Below, piece after piece: positions 1-6,713 of a stretch of 6,713 bases of DNA. The DNA is taken from NCBI GenBank assembly GCA_964529265.1, contig CAZGVW010000161.1, positions 1-6,713 of the forward strand, written 5' to 3'. Source of the stretch: CAZGVW01 sp964529265 (GTDB lineage Bacteria; Planctomycetota; Phycisphaerae; Phycisphaerales; UBA1924). The notes beneath the pieces were generated by a model. That model was not told the origin of the DNA and ran no database searches. It was given only the letters and a program-made list of their open reading frames with translations. The position numbers and the translations under genes were made by a program. Numbering within the stretch: position 1 is the first letter of the stretch; every line of letters begins with the position of its first letter.

Positions 1-3000
1 TGAAGAACACCATCAACACCATGGTGGACCAGCTGAACTCCTTCGCCTCGGAAGTGACCCGCGTGGCCCGCGAGGTGGGTACGGAAGGCAAGCTCGGCGG
101 CCAGGCGCAGGTGAAGGGCGTGGCCGGGACGTGGAAAGACCTCACCGACAACGTGAACTTCATGGCCGCCAACCTGACGGGTCAGGTGCGGAACATCGCC
201 GAGGTGACCACCGCCGTGGCGCGCGGCGACCTTTCCAAGAAGATCACCGTGGACGTGAAGGGCGAAATCCTCGAGCTGAAGAACACCATCAACGTCATGG
301 TGGACCAGCTGAACGCCTTCGCCTCGGAAGTGACCCGCGTCGCCCGCGAGGTGGGCACCGAAGGGAAACTGGGCGGTCAGGCCCAGGTGCCGGGGGTGGC
401 GGGCACGTGGAAGGATCTGACCGACAACGTGAACTCGATGGCGCGCAACCTCACGGGCCAGGTGCGCAACATCGCGGAAGTGACCACGGCCGTCGCGCGT
501 GGCGACCTGTCGCGCAAGATCACCGTGGACGTGAAGGGCGAGATCCTCGAACTCAAGAACACCATCAACACGATGGTGGACCAGCTGAACGCCTTCGCCT
601 CGGAAGTGACGCGCGTGGCCCGCGACGTGGGCACCGAGGGCAAACTGGGCGGGCAGGCGGTCGTTTCCGGCGTCGCCGGCACGTGGAAAGACCTCACGGA
701 CAACGTCAACGTCATGGCCGCGAACCTCACCGAGCAGGTCCGCGGCATCGTGAAGGTCGTCACGGCCGTGGCCAACGGCGACCTCAAGCGCAAGCTGACG
801 GTCAAGGCCAAGGGGGAGATCGCGGCGCTCGCCGAGACCATCAACAGCATGACGGAGACACTGGCGATCTTCGCGGAGCAGGTGACCAGCGTGGCCCGCG
901 AAGTGGGCGTGGAGGGCCGGCTGGGCGGGCAGGCGAACGTCCCCGGCACCTCGGGCACGTGGAGAGACCTCATCGCCAACGTGAACCTGCTCGCGGCCAA
1001 CCTCACCACCCAGGTCCGCGCCATCGCCGAAGTGGCGACCGCCGTGACGAAGGGCGACCTCACACGATCGATTCAGGTCGAGGCCCGGGGCGAAGTGGCC
1101 GAGCTGAAGGACAACATCAACACGATGATCGGCAACCTCCGTCTCACCACGGAGCGCAACACCGAGCAGGATTGGCTCAAGACCAACTTGGCCCGATTCA
1201 CCAACATGCTCCAGGGCCAGCGCGACCTCGTGACCGTCGGCAGGATGCTGCTGGGCGAACTCGTTCCCCTGATCGATGCGCACCAGGGCGCGATTTACCA
1301 GCTGGCGCCGGACGCGCAGGACGCTCCGCCGCACCTTCGAGTGCTTGCGAGCTACGGAAGCGCGAGGCAGAACGGAACGCCCGAGAGGCTGGGTCTGGGA
1401 GAGGGTTTGTTGGGTCAGTGCGCCGCGGACGCCAGGCGCATCCTCGTGAAGGACATTCCGAAGGACACCGTCCCCATCGACGCCACCATGTTCTCCGCCC
1501 CGCCGCGGAGCGTCGTCGTCTTTCCCGTCGCGTACGAGGGCCAGGTCAAGGCCGTGCTCGGGCTGGCCTCCCTCAAGGAGTTCGAGGCGGCCCATCTCGC
1601 CTTCGTCGAGCAGCTCACGGCGGGCATGGGAATCCTGTTCAACAGCATCGAGGTCACGATGCAGACGGAGCGGCTCCTCGAGCAGTCCCAGCAGCTCGCC
1701 GCGGAGTTGCAGTCGCAGAAGCGAGAGCTGCAGCAGACGAACGATCAGCTCGCGCAGAAGGCGCAGCAGCTGGCGGAGCAGAACGCGGAGGTCGAGCGGA
1801 AGAACGACGAGATCGAGCAAGCCCGCGGCGCCCTCGAAGAGAAGGCCGCGGAACTCGCCCTCACGTCGAAGTACAAGTCCGAGTTCCTCGCGAACATGTC
1901 GCACGAACTGCGCACGCCGCTCAACAGCATCCTCATTCTCGGGCAGCAGCTGGCCGACAATCATGACCGCAATCTCTCCTCCAGGCAGGTCGAGTTTGCG
2001 CGGACGATCCATGGCGCCGGAACCGATCTGCTGAATCTCATCAGCGACATCCTCGATCTTTCGAAGATCGAGTCGGGCACCGTGTCCGTCGAGGCCGAAG
2101 AGGTCTCGTTCGCAGGCCTGCTGGATATGGTCAGCCGGACGTTCCGCCATGAGGCGGAGAATCGCCATCTGACGTTCGAGGCTTTGGTGGACGAGAACCT
2201 CGGCCGCACCATCGTGACCGACGCCAAGCGATTGCAGCAGGTCCTCAAGAATCTCCTCTCGAACGCCTTCAAGTTCACGGCGGAAGGAGGGGTCAGGCTC
2301 CGCATTCGACCAGCGCAAGAGGGATGGACTACCGATCATCCGACGCTGGAGGCGGCCGCGTCTGTCGTCGCCTTCGACGTGATCGATACGGGCATCGGCA
2401 TCCCGCTGGAGAAGCAGCGCATCATCTTCGAGGCGTTCCAGCAGGCCGACGCGAGCACGAGCCGGAAGTACGGCGGCACCGGGCTGGGCCTCGCCATCAG
2501 CCGCGAGCTGGCCAACCTCTTGGGCGGCGAGATTCAGATCGCCAGCACGCCGAACGTCGGCAGCACGTTCACCCTGTACCTGCCGCTGAAGTACAGCGGC
2601 CCGTCGACGCCGCTCATCCGGCGGGATCGAGAGGGCTCGGCCACGCCCAGACTGCTGCCGAGCGTCGTCGAGAGCGGATCGCCGGAATCCATCGCCGAGG
2701 TCGTGGTTGACGACCGCGATGACATCGGTCCGGACGACTCCACCCTGCTGATCATCGACGATGACATCCACTACGTGCGGGTGCTCGCGGACCTTGCCCA
2801 CAACGTCGGTCTCAAGACGCTGGTGGCCTGCCGCGGCTCGGACGGGATCGCCCTGGCGCGCGAGTTTGCCCCCACGGCCATTTCGCTCGACGTGTTCCTT
2901 CCCGACATGCTGGGCTGGGCCGTGCTCAACCAACTGAAGCAGGATCCGCTCACTCGCCACATCCCCGTTCAGGTGATCACGCTCGACGAGGATCGGCAGC

Positions 3001-3908
3001 ACGGCCTCGCGCGCGGCGCGTTCAGTTTCATGACCAAGCCGGCGACCGCCGAGGCGCTGAGTGAATCACTGGAGCGCCTGAAGCGATTCGCCGTTCCTCG
3101 CCGCCGACGGCTGCTCATCGTCGAGGACGATGCGGCCGAGCAGATGAGCGTCCGCGAGCTGCTGGCCCATGACGACATCGACATTGACATCGTGGACACC
3201 GGTGTCAAGGCGCTCGACGCCATGCACCACATCGAGTACGACTGCATCGTGCTCGACCTCCGCCTTCCCGATATGAGCGGCTTCGAGGTTCTGGAGCACA
3301 TCAAGGAGGATCCCGACGTCGGCGAAGTGCCGGTGATCGTGTTCACGGGGCGCGAACTGTCGCCCGATGAGGACACGACCCTGCACACGCTCGCCCGAAG
3401 CGTCGTGGTGAAGGGAGTGGAGTCGCCGGAGCGATTGCTCGACGAGACCGCGCTGTTCCTGCACCGCAATGTCGCCGGGCTCCCTGAGTCGAAGCGGAGT
3501 ATGCTCGATCGACTGCACCGGTCCGACGACGCCCTGGCCGGAAGAACCGTCCTGGTCGTCGATGACGATGTGCGCAATATCTTCGCGCTGAGCAGCGTGC
3601 TCGAGCGCCGCGGCATGAGCGTGAAGGCGGCCAGCACGGGCCATGAGGCCATCCAGATTCTGGAATCGACGCCCGACATCTGCATTGTGCTCATGGACAT
3701 CATGATGCCGGAGCTCGACGGCTATGAGACCATGCGCGCCATCCGGGCGAATCAGCGGTTTGTCCGCTTGCCCATCATCGCCCTCACGGCGAAGGCCATG
3801 AAGGGAGATCGTGAGAAGTGCCTCGAGGCGGGCGCTTCGGACTACCTGGCCAAACCCGTGAACACCGAGCAGTTGCTGTCCGTCCTGCGCATGTGGCTCC
3901 ATCGATGA
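1..3908 (+). CDS. Poly-HAMP / GAF hybrid histidine kinase with three receiver domains (5' partial)
   Basis: The first complete codon is at 3 and the frame is open from the window edge, so the true start lies upstream. Residues are numbered here from the Met at 21, which is internal to the repeats and not a start. Domains in order: four 92-residue HAMP repeat units (1-368); GAF sensor (about 400-545); Gln/Glu-rich coiled coil (about 546-617); HisKA with HELRTP, His628 being the phosphorylated residue; HATPase with N-box Asn748, G1 DTGIG at Asp789 and G2 GGTGLGLAIS at 818-827; an acidic/Ser linker (about 856-908); then three receivers. Their predicted phospho-acceptors are Asp957, Asp1079 and Asp1226, with Lys1006, Lys1131 and Lys1278. 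No transmembrane segment is visible, so a cytoplasmic sensor is likely. The order matches bacterial relatives of fungal Nik1/Os-1 osmosensing kinases. The ligand is unknown. The missing N-terminus could hold more HAMP units or another sensor. It is the first visible gene of a coupled operon. Confidence 0.95.
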   Translation, partial: KNTINTMVDQLNSFASEVTRVAREVGTEGKLGGQAQVKGVAGTWKDLTDNVNFMAANLTGQVRNIAEVTTAVARGDLSKKITVDVKGEILELKNTINVMVDQLNAFASEVTRVAREVGTEGKLGGQAQVPGVAGTWKDLTDNVNSMARNLTGQVRNIAEVTTAVARGDLSRKITVDVKGEILELKNTINTMVDQLNAFASEVTRVARDVGTEGKLGGQAVVSGVAGTWKDLTDNVNVMAANLTEQVRGIVKVVTAVANGDLKRKLTVKAKGEIAALAETINSMTETLAIFAEQVTSVAREVGVEGRLGGQANVPGTSGTWRDLIANVNLLAANLTTQVRAIAEVATAVTKGDLTRSIQVEARGEVAELKDNINTMIGNLRLTTERNTEQDWLKTNLARFTNMLQGQRDLVTVGRMLLGELVPLIDAHQGAIYQLAPDAQDAPPHLRVLASYGSARQNGTPERLGLGEGLLGQCAADARRILVKDIPKDTVPIDATMFSAPPRSVVVFPVAYEGQVKAVLGLASLKEFEAAHLAFVEQLTAGMGILFNSIEVTMQTERLLEQSQQLAAELQSQKRELQQTNDQLAQKAQQLAEQNAEVERKNDEIEQARGALEEKAAELALTSKYKSEFLANMSHELRTPLNSILILGQQLADNHDRNLSSRQVEFARTIHGAGTDLLNLISDILDLSKIESGTVSVEAEEVSFAGLLDMVSRTFRHEAENRHLTFEALVDENLGRTIVTDAKRLQQVLKNLLSNAFKFTAEGGVRLRIRPAQEGWTTDHPTLEAAASVVAFDVIDTGIGIPLEKQRIIFEAFQQADASTSRKYGGTGLGLAISRELANLLGGEIQIASTPNVGSTFTLYLPLKYSGPSTPLIRRDREGSATPRLLPSVVESGSPESIAEVVVDDRDDIGPDDSTLLIIDDDIHYVRVLADLAHNVGLKTLVACRGSDGIALAREFAPTAISLDVFLPDMLGWAVLNQLKQDPLTRHIPVQVITLDEDRQHGLARGAFSFMTKPATAEALSESLERLKRFAVPRRRRLLIVEDDAAEQMSVRELLAHDDIDIDIVDTGVKALDAMHHIEYDCIVLDLRLPDMSGFEVLEHIKEDPDVGEVPVIVFTGRELSPDEDTTLHTLARSVVVKGVESPERLLDETALFLHRNVAGLPESKRSMLDRLHRSDDALAGRTVLVVDDDVRNIFALSSVLERRGMSVKAASTGHEAIQILESTPDICIVLMDIMMPELDGYETMRAIRANQRFVRLPIIALTAKAMKGDREKCLEAGASDYLAKPVNTEQLLSVLRMWLHR
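21..1124 (+). repeat. Tandem 276-bp coding repeat: four poly-HAMP units
   Basis: Four in-frame units of exactly 276 bases (92 codons) start at 21, 297, 573 and 849. The bases at 3-20 encode KNTINT, the end of another unit, so the array continues upstream. A short remnant start (MIGNL) follows at 1125. At protein level units 1 and 2 match at 86 of 92 positions, units 2 and 3 at 72, and units 2 and 4 at 58. Each unit holds an EGKLGGQA...GTWKDL segment followed by a GDLSKKI...KGEILELKNTIN segment. From what is known of poly-HAMP arrays I read these as a divergent and a canonical HAMP of about 46 residues each, alternating. HAMP units relay conformational change through stacked four-helix bundles in a dimer. 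The repeats are part of the kinase gene and are not a mobile or non-coding repeat. Confidence 0.93.
3905..3908 (+). promoter_or_regulatory. ATGA stop-start overlap (translational coupling)
   Basis: The bases ATGA hold both the start codon of the second kinase (ATG at 3905) and the stop codon of the first (TGA at 3906). No purine-rich ribosome binding site is visible just upstream, so translation of the second kinase probably depends on ribosomes finishing the first. This would keep the two kinases at related levels. It also supports choosing 3905 over the ATG at 3920. Confidence 0.7.
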
Positions 3909-6220
3909 AGCAGTCCGTCATGAACGCGCCGCCCAAGGCCAAGATTCTCATCGTTGACGATCAGCCGTCGAAGCTCCTGAGCCTCGACGCGATCCTCAGC
4001 GTTCTTGGCGAAGCGGTCGTGAAGGCGAACTCGGCGGAGGATGCGCTGAAGATCCTCCTGGATGAGGACATCGCCGTCGTCCTCATGGACATCTGCATGC
4101 CGGGGATGGATGGCTTCGCCCTCGCGGAGCTGATTCGGAACCATCCGCGCTTTGCGCGGACGGCGATCATCTTCATCTCCGCAGTTCATCTCAGTGAGGC
4201 GGATTGCCTCCGGGGCTACAGCCTCGGCGCGGTTGACTACATCCCGGTGCCTGTCGTCCCGGAGATCCTGCGGGCCAAGGTGGCAGTGTTTGTCGAACTC
4301 TACAAGAAGTCCGACCAACTGGCGCGGCTGAATCGTGAGCTCGAGCAGCGGGTCGCGCATCGCACCGTGGATCTCGAAGCCTCGAACGCGCGGCTTCGGG
4401 AAAGCGAACGGCGATATCGCGATTTGGCGCACGCGCTGCCCGCCGCGGTGTATACGACCGACGTCAACGGCCGCGTGACCCTGTACAACCAGGCTGCGGT
4501 GGACCTGTGGGGCCGGACGCCGGAGATCGGCGTTGACAAGTGGTGTGGATCAAGCCGGATTCTGCGGTCGAATGGAGAGTCGATGCCCTTCGAGGACTGC
4601 CCGATGGCGGTCGCTCTGCGCACCGGGCGGGCAGTCCGCGGAGTGGAGATCACCATCGAGCGGCCCGATGGTTCGCGCCGGACCGTTCTTCCTCATCCGG
4701 AGCTGATGCTCGATGACCGCGGCGCGATCATCGGCGCCGTCAATATGCTTGTCGATGTGACGGAGCAGAAGGCCGCCGAGCGCGCTCGGCGCGAGAGCGA
4801 AGAGCGGTTCCGAACGCTCGCGGACAACATCTCGCAGCTCGTATGCGTCGCCGATGGCGAAGGGCAGGTGCTCTGGCTCAACAAGCGCTGGCTGTCCTAC
4901 GCGGGCGCCGCGCCGGAAGACCTCGCGGGCTGGGGGTGGACCTGGCTGCTGCACCCCGAGCACGCGGATCGCGCCATCAACCGGCTCAGGGAATCCATCC
5001 GCGCCGGCGCCCCGTGGGAGGACACCCTGCCGATCCGGGGGAAGACCGGTGAGTACCGCTGGTTCCTCTCCCACGGCTTCCCCATGACCGAGCATAATGG
5101 CGTAGTCGTCCGCTGGTTCTGCACCTGCACCGACGTCACCGACCAGCGCGAGGCCCAGCAGGTCCTCTCCCGCGACCGCGAGACGCTCGAGAACATCGTG
5201 GCGGAGCGCACCGAGGAACTTCGTCGCGCGAGTCAGCAGCTCCGCCTGGCCGACCGCCTCACCGCGATGGGCGCCCTTTCGGCCGGGCTGGGCCACGATA
5301 TCGGCAACCTCCTCCTGCCCGTGCGAATGCGCCTCGACGCCATCGAGTCCCACGACCTGCCCAGCGAGGTGCGCGAGGATGTCGGCGCCATCCGGACCGC
5401 GTCCGAGTATCTGCAGCGCCTCGCCAGGAGTCTGCGCCTCCTGGCGATCGATCCCGAAAGCGAGCGCGTTGAAGACCTCAACACCGACATCGCCGAGTGG
5501 TGGTCTGATGCACAGGGCATGATTCGGAATGGCGTCCGGCGGCCGACCATCCTGACGGCCTCAGTCCCGCCCGACCTGCCTCGCGCCCACATCGGAAAAG
5601 CCGCGCTCACCCAGATCGTGTTCAACCTCGTCCAGAACTCAGGCGATGCCCTCTGCGGCCGCGAGGATGGCCGCGTGCTCATGGAGGTCGTCCCCAGCGA
5701 CGACGGCCTCATCCTCTCCGTCACCGACAACGGGCCCGGAATGCCCGACCACGCCAGAGAACGATGCACGGAGCCGTTCTTCACGACCAAGACGCGGGAA
5801 ATCGGCGCCGGCCTCGGCCTCGCGCTCGTAAGCGGCCTGCTGAACCGCGTCGGCGGCGCCATGGAAATACAGACCGCCCCGGGAGCCGGCACAACCGTGA
5901 TCCTCCGCCTCCCGATCGCCGCGCGCCCCGACGACGCTGCCGCCCAGCCGGTGCGACGCGTGGCGCTCGTCACACTCAGCGATCGCCGCCTCCGCGCTCA
6001 CGTGGATTCCATCCTCGCGGCCCACCGGGTCGAAGTGCGCCACGAGCCCGCCAACGCCCCCCACGATCTCTGGATCACTGATTCCGCGGATGCAGCCGCG
6101 TCGAACGATCCCTGCGTCATCCAGGTCGATCCCGACGCCAGACCCTCCGTCCTCCGCGCGAAGATCAACGAAGCCGTCCGCGCCAAGTCCATCACCTCAG
6201 GGAGCGCGAATGCAGTCTGA
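3905..6220 (+). CDS. Soluble sensor histidine kinase: REC-PAS-PAS-HisKA-HATPase with receiver-like tail
   Basis: This 771-residue kinase starts at the ATG that overlaps the upstream stop. An ATG at 3920 is an alternative; neither has a clear Shine-Dalgarno. The in-frame ATG at 3818 lies inside the last receiver of gene 1 and adds only an Arg-rich run. Domains: N-terminal receiver (about 12-130) with Asp18/Asp19, phospho-acceptor Asp62 and Ser92, but Val115 where lysine is usual (DYIPVPVVPE); coiled coil (about 133-165); PAS1 (about 171-288) of the type with a P-x-E-D-C-P-M-A segment; PAS2 with PAC-like end (about 302-418); coiled coil; dimerisation helix with GHDIGN, His464 as phospho-site and Asn468 at the position usually linked to phosphatase activity; HATPase with Asn578, DNGPGMP at Asp608, EPFFTTK and GAGLGLAL (634-641). 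Residues about 683-771 look like a shortened receiver. No membrane helices are seen. REC-PAS kinases of this kind commonly sit beside poly-HAMP kinases, so a shared relay is likely. Signals sensed are unknown. Confidence 0.93.
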   Translation: MKQSVMNAPPKAKILIVDDQPSKLLSLDAILSVLGEAVVKANSAEDALKILLDEDIAVVLMDICMPGMDGFALAELIRNHPRFARTAIIFISAVHLSEADCLRGYSLGAVDYIPVPVVPEILRAKVAVFVELYKKSDQLARLNRELEQRVAHRTVDLEASNARLRESERRYRDLAHALPAAVYTTDVNGRVTLYNQAAVDLWGRTPEIGVDKWCGSSRILRSNGESMPFEDCPMAVALRTGRAVRGVEITIERPDGSRRTVLPHPELMLDDRGAIIGAVNMLVDVTEQKAAERARRESEERFRTLADNISQLVCVADGEGQVLWLNKRWLSYAGAAPEDLAGWGWTWLLHPEHADRAINRLRESIRAGAPWEDTLPIRGKTGEYRWFLSHGFPMTEHNGVVVRWFCTCTDVTDQREAQQVLSRDRETLENIVAERTEELRRASQQLRLADRLTAMGALSAGLGHDIGNLLLPVRMRLDAIESHDLPSEVREDVGAIRTASEYLQRLARSLRLLAIDPESERVEDLNTDIAEWWSDAQGMIRNGVRRPTILTASVPPDLPRAHIGKAALTQIVFNLVQNSGDALCGREDGRVLMEVVPSDDGLILSVTDNGPGMPDHARERCTEPFFTTKTREIGAGLGLALVSGLLNRVGGAMEIQTAPGAGTTVILRLPIAARPDDAAAQPVRRVALVTLSDRRLRAHVDSILAAHRVEVRHEPANAPHDLWITDSADAAASNDPCVIQVDPDARPSVLRAKINEAVRAKSITSGSANAV
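6199..6204 (+). promoter_or_regulatory. Shine-Dalgarno AGGGAG for the small receiver gene
   Basis: AGGGAG lies five bases before the ATG at 6210, inside the last codons of the second kinase. It decides the start of the third gene: the ATG at 6090 in the same frame has no receiver homology in its added residues and would overlap the kinase by about 130 bases. Confidence 0.75.
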
Positions 6221-6650
6221 CCGCGATATCAGAGTCATGTGCGTCGATGACAACGAACTCGTCGCCGATGCCCTCCGCCGTCGCGTCACCGCCGAACGCG
6301 CACTCGTCTGGGCCGGCTCGGCCCGCGGCGATGAAGACGATATCCTCGCCCGCGTCCAGGCCTGCCGCCCGGATGTCCTCCTCATGGATATCGATATCCC
6401 CGGCGTCGATACCTTCGCGCTCATGCTGCTCATCTCGGCAACCTGTCCAAACGCCCGCATCCTCATGCTCAGCGGCCACATCGAAGTCGAGTATCTCGAC
6501 CGCGGCCTCGATTCCGGCGCATGGGGATACATGTCGAAGAATGACGACGCCGCCGCCCTCATGACGAGCATCCGAGAGGTCAGCCGCGGCGTCGTCGTCC
6601 TCAGCGACGAAGTCCGCCTCGCCCAGCAGCGCCACGAACGCGACGCCTGA
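6210..6650 (+). CDS. Stand-alone NarL-like receiver (response regulator without DNA-binding domain)
   Basis: This 146-residue protein is almost wholly one receiver domain. Asp13/Asp14 (CVDDNE) form the metal-binding acidic pair, Asp60 (LLMDIDIPG) is the predicted phospho-acceptor, Ser fills the Ser/Thr switch position in LMLSGH, and Lys110 sits in GYMSKND, a pattern typical of NarL/FixJ regulators. The last residues (about 120-146, ending QQRHERDA) correspond to the linker that normally leads to a LuxR-type helix-turn-helix, but the gene stops there and no such domain follows in any + frame before the window ends. The start overlaps the kinase by 11 bases and has a strong ribosome binding site. 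It is most likely the phosphate acceptor for one or both upstream kinases, acting through protein contacts or as a phosphate shuttle or sink. The partner is unknown. Codons are extremely C-ending: 15 CTC to 1 CTG for Leu and 14 GTC to 0 GTG for Val. Confidence 0.9.
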   Translation: MQSDRDIRVMCVDDNELVADALRRRVTAERALVWAGSARGDEDDILARVQACRPDVLLMDIDIPGVDTFALMLLISATCPNARILMLSGHIEVEYLDRGLDSGAWGYMSKNDDAAALMTSIREVSRGVVVLSDEVRLAQQRHERDA

Positions 6651-6685
6651 CCCCCCGCGCGCCCCACCTGCGCCCCCCGCGCGCC
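6651..6685 (+). repeat. 13-bp direct repeat CCCCCCGCGCGCC
   Basis: Exact copies lie at 6651-6663 and 6673-6685, with start points 22 bases apart. The first begins directly after the stop codon of the small receiver gene. Both are low-complexity C/G sequence, so slippage or chance in a C-rich tract is the simplest explanation. Confidence 0.5.
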
Positions 6686-6713
6686 TCAACACCCAACCCC
6701 CACCGCACCACCC
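6651..6713 (+). terminator. C-rich, G-poor tail; possible Rho-dependent termination region
   Basis: The 63 bases after the last stop codon contain 43 C, 9 G, 9 A and 2 T. There is no GC hairpin followed by a T-run. C-rich, G-poor, unstructured RNA is the usual character of Rho loading sites, so this could be the start of a Rho-dependent terminator for the operon. It is short and cut by the window edge, and ordinary low-complexity intergenic sequence is an equal alternative. Confidence 0.3.

Noticed and set aside
21..1124. Tandem repeat considered as a mobile or CRISPR-like element
   Set aside because: The units are coding, in frame, 92 codons long, have no spacers or terminal inverted repeats, and match HAMP repeats.
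131..1966. A 611-codon open frame in another + frame over the HAMP and GAF region
   Set aside because: It is rich in Arg, Gly and His with no domain motifs, and is kept open by high GC and the repeat structure. The overlapping frame holds clear HAMP, GAF and kinase motifs.
2052..2072. Near-perfect hairpin (9-bp stem, 3-base loop) CTCGATCTT-TCG-AAGATCGAG
   Set aside because: It encodes the conserved DLSKIE segment of the HisKA region. Its symmetry follows from those codons, and there is no T-run or intergenic position to suggest a terminator or operator.
2969..3902. Long antisense open frames (about 244 and 278 codons) opposite the receivers
   Set aside because: These are low-complexity Ser/Arg or His/Glu-rich translations mirroring the receiver codons, common in high-GC DNA, with no recognisable domain or ribosome binding site.
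3818..3904. Upstream extension of the second kinase to the ATG at 3818
   Set aside because: It adds 29 Arg/Pro-rich residues overlapping the conserved end of the third receiver in gene 1. The ATGA junction at 3905 is a better start.
6387..6398. 12-bp palindrome GATATCGATATC
   Set aside because: It encodes the Asp-Ile-Asp-Ile residues at the phospho-acceptor strand of the small receiver, so coding constraint explains it better than an operator.

Overview
This window is a single, fully + strand signalling locus from a high-GC bacterium. Roughly two thirds of the bases are G or C, and most codons end in G or C. The phylum cannot be fixed from sequence alone. Poly-HAMP soluble hybrid kinases with this repeat occur in actinobacteria, proteobacteria, myxobacteria and planctomycetes, and in fungi as the Nik1/Os-1 group. 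No RNA genes, insertion sequences, CRISPR arrays or phage genes are visible, and there is no gene-free stretch longer than the 63 bases at the 3' end.

Layout. (1) Positions 1-3908 hold the 3' part of a very large hybrid histidine kinase. It has at least four 92-residue HAMP repeats, a GAF domain, a coiled coil, a HisKA/HATPase kinase core and three tandem receiver domains. Its 5' end lies outside the window. (2) Positions 3905-6220 hold a second, soluble histidine kinase: receiver, coiled coil, two PAS domains, a kinase core and a short receiver-like tail. It overlaps gene 1 by the four bases ATGA. (3) Positions 6210-6650 hold a stand-alone NarL-like receiver with no DNA-binding domain. It overlaps gene 2 by 11 bases and has a good Shine-Dalgarno sequence. 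(4) Positions 6651-6713 are a C-rich, G-poor tail with a 13-base direct repeat, a possible Rho-dependent termination region.

Working together. The overlaps argue for one transcript with coupled translation. No membrane segment is seen in any of the three proteins, so they look like cytoplasmic partners. The window encodes two transmitter cores and five receiver domains with intact phospho-acceptor aspartates, plus one degenerate receiver-like tail. It has no HPt domain and no DNA-binding or enzymatic output domain. My inference is a multi-input phosphorelay in which the poly-HAMP kinase and the PAS kinase feed the small receiver, with the final output acting through protein contacts or encoded elsewhere.

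The most noteworthy points are the repeat array (exact 276-base period, protein conserved, codons diverged), the Lys-to-Val change in the gene 2 receiver, the receiver-like tail of gene 2, the missing output domains, and a marked shift from G-ending to C-ending codons along the operon. The overall system resembles known poly-HAMP kinase loci, so I do not claim a wholly new system.
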